Source: JBFWRK01 sp050248955
GTDB taxonomy: Bacteria > Actinomycetota > Acidimicrobiia > Acidimicrobiales > Ilumatobacteraceae
Reading direction: 5' to 3'
NCBI GenBank assembly: GCA_050248955.1
Contig: JBFWRK010000003.1
Span: forward strand, 310,001-374,000
Length of the DNA stretch: 64,000 bases
Notes under the pieces: model-generated
The model's input: the letters and a program-made list of their open reading frames with translations, nothing else
What the model was told of the DNA's origin: nothing
Databases searched by the model: none
Shown: in pieces, positions 60,987-64,000 of the stretch
How the letters are laid out: each line of letters opens with the position of its first letter
Numbering within the stretch: the first letter of the stretch is position 1
Made by a program: the position numbers and the translations under genes

Positions 60987-61733
60987 ATGATCTCGCCGCG
61001 ACCGGATGCAGGTCTGGTGGTGGCGATCATCGGTTCGGACGGCTCGGGCAAGTCGACGCTCTGCCGCGACCTGTCGGCCCAGCTGCGCTCGCTCGGACCG
61101 GTCGACGACGTCTACTTCGGCAGCGGCGACGGCACGTCGTCGTGGCTGCGATGGCCGTTGGTCCAGGCCCGCCGGCTGCTCCCGTCGCCGAGGGCGACGA
61201 ACGCTGCTCCGCCGAGGTCCCGCGATGTTGCCGAGGCGGATACGTCGCGACGCCCTCCGCTCGTCGCCGGCGCGCGCGTCGTGTGGGCCCTGACCCTGGC
61301 GTGGGAGAAGCGGGCGAAGTTGCGCGCGGTGAACCGAGCCCGGCGCAGGGGGCGTCTCGTGCTGTGCGACCGGTTCCCACAAGCACAGGTGGGCGGACTG
61401 ATGGACGGGCCGCTGTTGCACGCGTGGACGCTCCGCCGCAGCGGCATGCGTCGCGCGATCGCGGGGTGGGAGGCGCGGGCGTATCACCTCGCCGAACGCC
61501 AGCCACCCGACCTCGTCCTCCGGCTCGTCGTCGATCAACTGCATGCCGAGCGCCGGCGTCCGGAGCACGACCCTCTGGACCTCCGCCGGCGACGAGAGAT
61601 CATCGCCGCGCTGCGCTTCGACGGTGCGCGCTTCGGCGTAGTCGACCTCGATGCGACGATGCCCGTGGAGGACGTCCGCCGAGCAGCACTGCGCGCGATC
61701 GACGAGTGCCGCGACGGTGCTCCCTCGAGTTGA
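60987..61733 (+). CDS. Thymidylate-kinase-like P-loop kinase
   Basis: 248 residues. Walker A is VVAIIGSDGSGKSTLCRDLS; GRLVLCDRFPQAQVGGLMDG is the DR-type Walker B as in dTMP kinases; PDLVLRLVVDQLHAERRRPE is the lid side. It resembles the C-terminal half of the protein at 40581 (DGSGKS, CDR, LMDG). ATG 60987 was chosen, with a G-rich ribosome site; an earlier in-frame start would put the hairpin inside the gene. Its neighbours suggest a polysaccharide role, not DNA precursor synthesis. Confidence 0.78.
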   Translation: MISPRPDAGLVVAIIGSDGSGKSTLCRDLSAQLRSLGPVDDVYFGSGDGTSSWLRWPLVQARRLLPSPRATNAAPPRSRDVAEADTSRRPPLVAGARVVWALTLAWEKRAKLRAVNRARRRGRLVLCDRFPQAQVGGLMDGPLLHAWTLRRSGMRRAIAGWEARAYHLAERQPPDLVLRLVVDQLHAERRRPEHDPLDLRRRREIIAALRFDGARFGVVDLDATMPVEDVRRAALRAIDECRDGAPSS

Positions 61734-61742
61734 GCAAACGTG

Positions 61743-61766
61743 GCGACCACGGGCACGTGTGGTCGC
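61743..61766. terminator. Hairpin between convergent kinase and ABC permease genes
   Basis: GCGACCAC/GTGGTCGC, a perfect 8-bp stem with an 8-nt loop, 9 bp after the kinase stop and 9 bp before the permease stop. Works in both directions. Confidence 0.7.
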
Positions 61767-61775
61767 GAGCGACGC

Positions 61776-62552
61776 TCAGTCGACGTCGAGCCGGCTCAGC
61801 CGGACCGACGCCAGGACCACCGCCGCGACGGCGACCACGAGCGGGACGACGATGCCGGTGACCAGGGAGAAGTCGGCGAGATCGAGCTCCACGCCAGTGC
61901 GCTCGACGAGGATCGACCGGGTGTACTTGCGCAGCGCGAAGCGGGCGACGCCCGCCCCGCCCTGGGCGATGAAGCCCTCCCAGATCAGGATGTAGGCGAG
62001 TCCCCACACCGTCGCGCGGCGGAGCGCGACGCCGAACAGCGTGAACACCGCGACGTAGGCGACGGCACCGACGGCGCCGGCGACCAGCGTCCCCGACACG
62101 ATGCCGCTGCCCACACCGGTGAGCGCCGCCGCGGCAACGACTGGCACGAGCGTCAGCGGGGCGACGATCGTGAGTGCCGCAAGCGCCGCCCCGACGACGA
62201 CGGGCCAGCGGTCGAGCGGCCTGAGCCACAGGTAGACGAGCGTCTTGTCGTCGCGGAGGTCGCCGATCGCCGCGGTGCCGAAGACGAGCGCGACGACGGG
62301 TATCACCACCGCGAAGCCGAGGCCGGCGATCAGCCTGACGGCGTCCTCGGTGGAGGCCGTGTCCGACGCGCCGATCGCGAACCCGGCGATCGGCGCGAGC
62401 AGCGACATCAGGCCGAGCGCGAGGAGGCGACCGCGACTGACGAGCTGGCGGATCACGATCCGGTACACGAGAGCAACGCCCGCGCCTGGGCTGACATGGC
62501 GTCCCGGCCGTCGCTCGGCAGGCGACGCAGTGGCGATCGTGGGGTCGGTCAT
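61776..62552 (-). CDS. ABC-2 type transporter permease
   Basis: 258 residues with six membrane helices (for example AGLGFAVVIPVVALVFGTAA and VAGAVGAVAYVAVFTLFGVA). GDLRDDKTLVYLWLRPLDRW is the cytoplasmic coupling stretch seen in small ABC-2 permeases. ATG 62552 overlaps the stop of the ATPase gene. It forms an exporter with the ATPase and the partial permease at 63541. Confidence 0.85.
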   Translation of the reverse strand: MTDPTIATASPAERRPGRHVSPGAGVALVYRIVIRQLVSRGRLLALGLMSLLAPIAGFAIGASDTASTEDAVRLIAGLGFAVVIPVVALVFGTAAIGDLRDDKTLVYLWLRPLDRWPVVVGAALAALTIVAPLTLVPVVAAAALTGVGSGIVSGTLVAGAVGAVAYVAVFTLFGVALRRATVWGLAYILIWEGFIAQGGAGVARFALRKYTRSILVERTGVELDLADFSLVTGIVVPLVVAVAAVVLASVRLSRLDVD

Positions 62553-63544
62553 CGCTTCTCCACGAGGTAGCGGAACACCGACTCGAGGTCGTCGTCGAGC
62601 GGCGTGACCTCGGTGAGGCGGACGCCGAGGCCGCGGGCGAGGGGTGCGAGGCGGCGACCGACCGCGTCGGCATCGAGCGTGTCCGCCAGCACGTGCGTGG
62701 TGCCGAGGCTGAGCCCGACCACGAGCCCGTCGGCGACGAGGGCGGTGGCGAGCCGTCGCGGGTCGTCGGCGCCGATGCGGATGCGGTGCGGACGGTCGTC
62801 CATCAGCTCGCGGAGATCCCGGTAGTCGCCCGTGGCGACGAGCCGACCCTGCGCGATCACGAGCACGCGCGACCCGAGCCGCGCGACTTCGTCGAGCACG
62901 TGGCTCGACACGAGCACGCACCGGCCGTCGTCCCCGAGCCGGTGGAACAGCGCGATCATCCGCCGGCGCTGCACCGGGTCGAGACCCGTCAGTGGCTCGT
63001 CGAGGATCAGCACCTCGGGGTCGTTGACGAGGGCGGCGGCGACCTTGACCCGCTGGCGCATGCCCTTCGAGTACGCGCCGATCGGCTTGCTGTCGTCGTC
63101 ATCGAGCTCGACGGCGGCGAGCGCCGCCTGCGCGATCTCGCGGGGCGCCTCCATGCCGTGGGAGGCCGCCGCGAACGCAACGAACGCACCTGCGCTCAGG
63201 TGGTCGAACAGCGCGTCCTGCTGTGGGACGAGCCCGATGCGGCCGCGCACGTCTCGGTCGACCCGGGGGTCGAGGCCGAGCACTCGCAACGCACCCTTCG
63301 AGGCCGGCGTGAGGCCGCAGAGCATCCTGAACAAGGTCGACTTGCCGGCACCGTTCGGCCCGAGCAACGCGGTGACACCTGCACCCACCGCGAAGCTCAC
63401 GTCGGAGACAGCGACGACGTTGCCGAAGAACTTCGACACCTCCTGCACGGCGATCATCGCCGACGGGTCGTCGAGCGGAGCACCGGCTTCGGGTGGCGCC
63501 GCGGGAGCAGCGAACGGCACTGGAGGCGGGAACGGCGTCGTCAT
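62549..63544 (-). CDS. ABC transporter ATP-binding protein
   Basis: 331 residues. After a Pro/Ala-rich lead of 30 residues come Walker A LLGPNGAGKSTLFRML, the Q-loop VPQQDALFDHLSAG, the signature YSKGMRQRVKVAAAL, Walker B VLILDEPLTGLDP and the His switch VSSHVLDE. The C-terminal 90 residues are a DUF4162-like tail. It drives an ABC-2 exporter. ATG 63544 overlaps the stop of the permease that starts beyond the window. Confidence 0.93.
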   Translation of the reverse strand: MTTPFPPPVPFAAPAAPPEAGAPLDDPSAMIAVQEVSKFFGNVVAVSDVSFAVGAGVTALLGPNGAGKSTLFRMLCGLTPASKGALRVLGLDPRVDRDVRGRIGLVPQQDALFDHLSAGAFVAFAAASHGMEAPREIAQAALAAVELDDDDSKPIGAYSKGMRQRVKVAAALVNDPEVLILDEPLTGLDPVQRRRMIALFHRLGDDGRCVLVSSHVLDEVARLGSRVLVIAQGRLVATGDYRDLRELMDDRPHRIRIGADDPRRLATALVADGLVVGLSLGTTHVLADTLDADAVGRRLAPLARGLGVRLTEVTPLDDDLESVFRYLVEKR

Positions 63545-64000
63545 CTCGCGATCACCAGGGTCCGGTAGCGCCATCCGACGACAGCCAGGCCGCCGACGGT
63601 CCAGCCGACGTTCACCGCCACGACGCTCAACGTGCTCAGCTCCGGGAAGTTACCGGGCTGTCCGAACACGCGGTAGACGAGCTCGAACGGTGTCGAGAAC
63701 ACGTCGATGAGTCGCCAGTACGGACACAGGTCGGCGGCTTCGACGAGCGCCGACGCCAGGATCGGTGTCGCGAGCACGAGCAGCACGACGGTGGTTGCGG
63801 CGAACGCGCGACGATCGGTGAGACACGAGACGGCCATCGAGATCGCCGACAGGGCAGCCGACACCGCGAAGCCGGACACCACGATGCGAAGCAGGACGAG
63901 CAGCCAGCTGCCGAGCCCGTCCGGACCGCTTCCTTCGAACGTGTAGCCGAGCAGGACGAGGAGCGGCGGCCCCAGGGTCACGAGCCCGAGCGTGCCGACC
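63541..64000 (-). CDS. ABC-2 type permease, C-terminal part (runs off window)
   Basis: 153 C-terminal residues with at least four membrane helices (PPLLVLLGYTF, VVSGFAVSAALSAISMAVSC, AATTVVLLVLATPILASALV, VVAVNVGWTVGGLAVVGW). CLTDRRAFAATTVVLLV resembles ABC-2 permeases. The start is outside the window. It overlaps the ATPase start by 4 nt, so this operon carries two permeases and one ATPase. Confidence 0.8.
   Translation of the reverse strand, partial: VGTLGLVTLGPPLLVLLGYTFEGSGPDGLGSWLLVLLRIVVSGFAVSAALSAISMAVSCLTDRRAFAATTVVLLVLATPILASALVEAADLCPYWRLIDVFSTPFELVYRVFGQPGNFPELSTLSVVAVNVGWTVGGLAVVGWRYRTLVIAR

Noticed and set aside
60630..61568. 312-codon minus-strand frame opposite the kinase gene
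   Set aside because: No motif, and it is antisense to a kinase with clear Walker motifs.

Overview
The window is high-GC DNA (a rough impression is about 70% G+C) with GTG, TTG and ATG starts, many 4-nt stop/start overlaps, a SigE-type ECF factor, a P450 with a 3Fe-4S ferredoxin, LmrA- and TetR-type regulators and a Tad pilus locus with a VWA-TadB fusion. This points to an actinobacterium. Acidimicrobiia (Ilumatobacter-like) is my best guess from gene content; it is an inference and was not tested by any search.

Layout. 1-3784: catabolic genes: a partial aldehyde dehydrogenase and a divergent D-aminoacylase-type amidohydrolase around a perfect 21-bp palindrome, then an acyl-CoA dehydrogenase. 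3706-10289: a decayed integrative element inserted in the 3' end of the acyl-CoA dehydrogenase gene. It carries a tyrosine integrase, a DUF3800-like protein, a tRNA-Ile-like gene, a MobF relaxase remnant, an HNH-like protein, a twice-broken DUF4236/TPR/DUF2510 gene and a PIN-domain toxin-antitoxin pair. The displaced gene end lies at 10251-10329. 10330-12000: a DUF4143-type ATPase with four 23-bp repeats upstream, and a decayed second antitoxin copy.

12018-26800: housekeeping and catabolic genes: a maltokinase-cap protein, a DinB-like protein, a 5'-truncated reductase, TetR divergent from an amidohydrolase-P450-ferredoxin operon, a tautomerase divergent from an LmrA/YxaF-type TetR, a membrane chemoreceptor-like protein, a cupin-aldo/keto reductase pair, an ECF sigma factor with a Kelch-type membrane protein, a phosphoribosyltransferase-hydrolase fusion, DUF1876 and an alpha/beta hydrolase.

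26842-38808: a Tad/Flp pilus locus, all on the minus strand: histidine kinase, response regulator, Flp pilin, TadE, TadG, CpaB, CpaE, CpaF, VWA-TadB, TadC, a DnaB-like ATPase and a prepilin peptidase. Start/stop overlaps and short gaps suggest one or two transcripts, with an 11-bp hairpin behind the pilin gene.

38924-61733: an exopolysaccharide region: epimerase, nucleotidyltransferase-kinase and other P-loop kinases, GT4 glycosyltransferases, a Wzz/BY-kinase-like protein with a broken Walker A, an O-antigen ligase-type polymerase, a flippase, a polysaccharide deacetylase and an unusual GT-Rossmann-sugar phosphotransferase fusion. Inside it sit two secreted proteins that share a beta-rich domain: a metallophosphoesterase-fold lipoprotein that has lost its metal ligands, and a giant propeller/PKD-repeat protein interrupted by a 100-N assembly gap. 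61776-64000: an ABC exporter operon that runs off the window.
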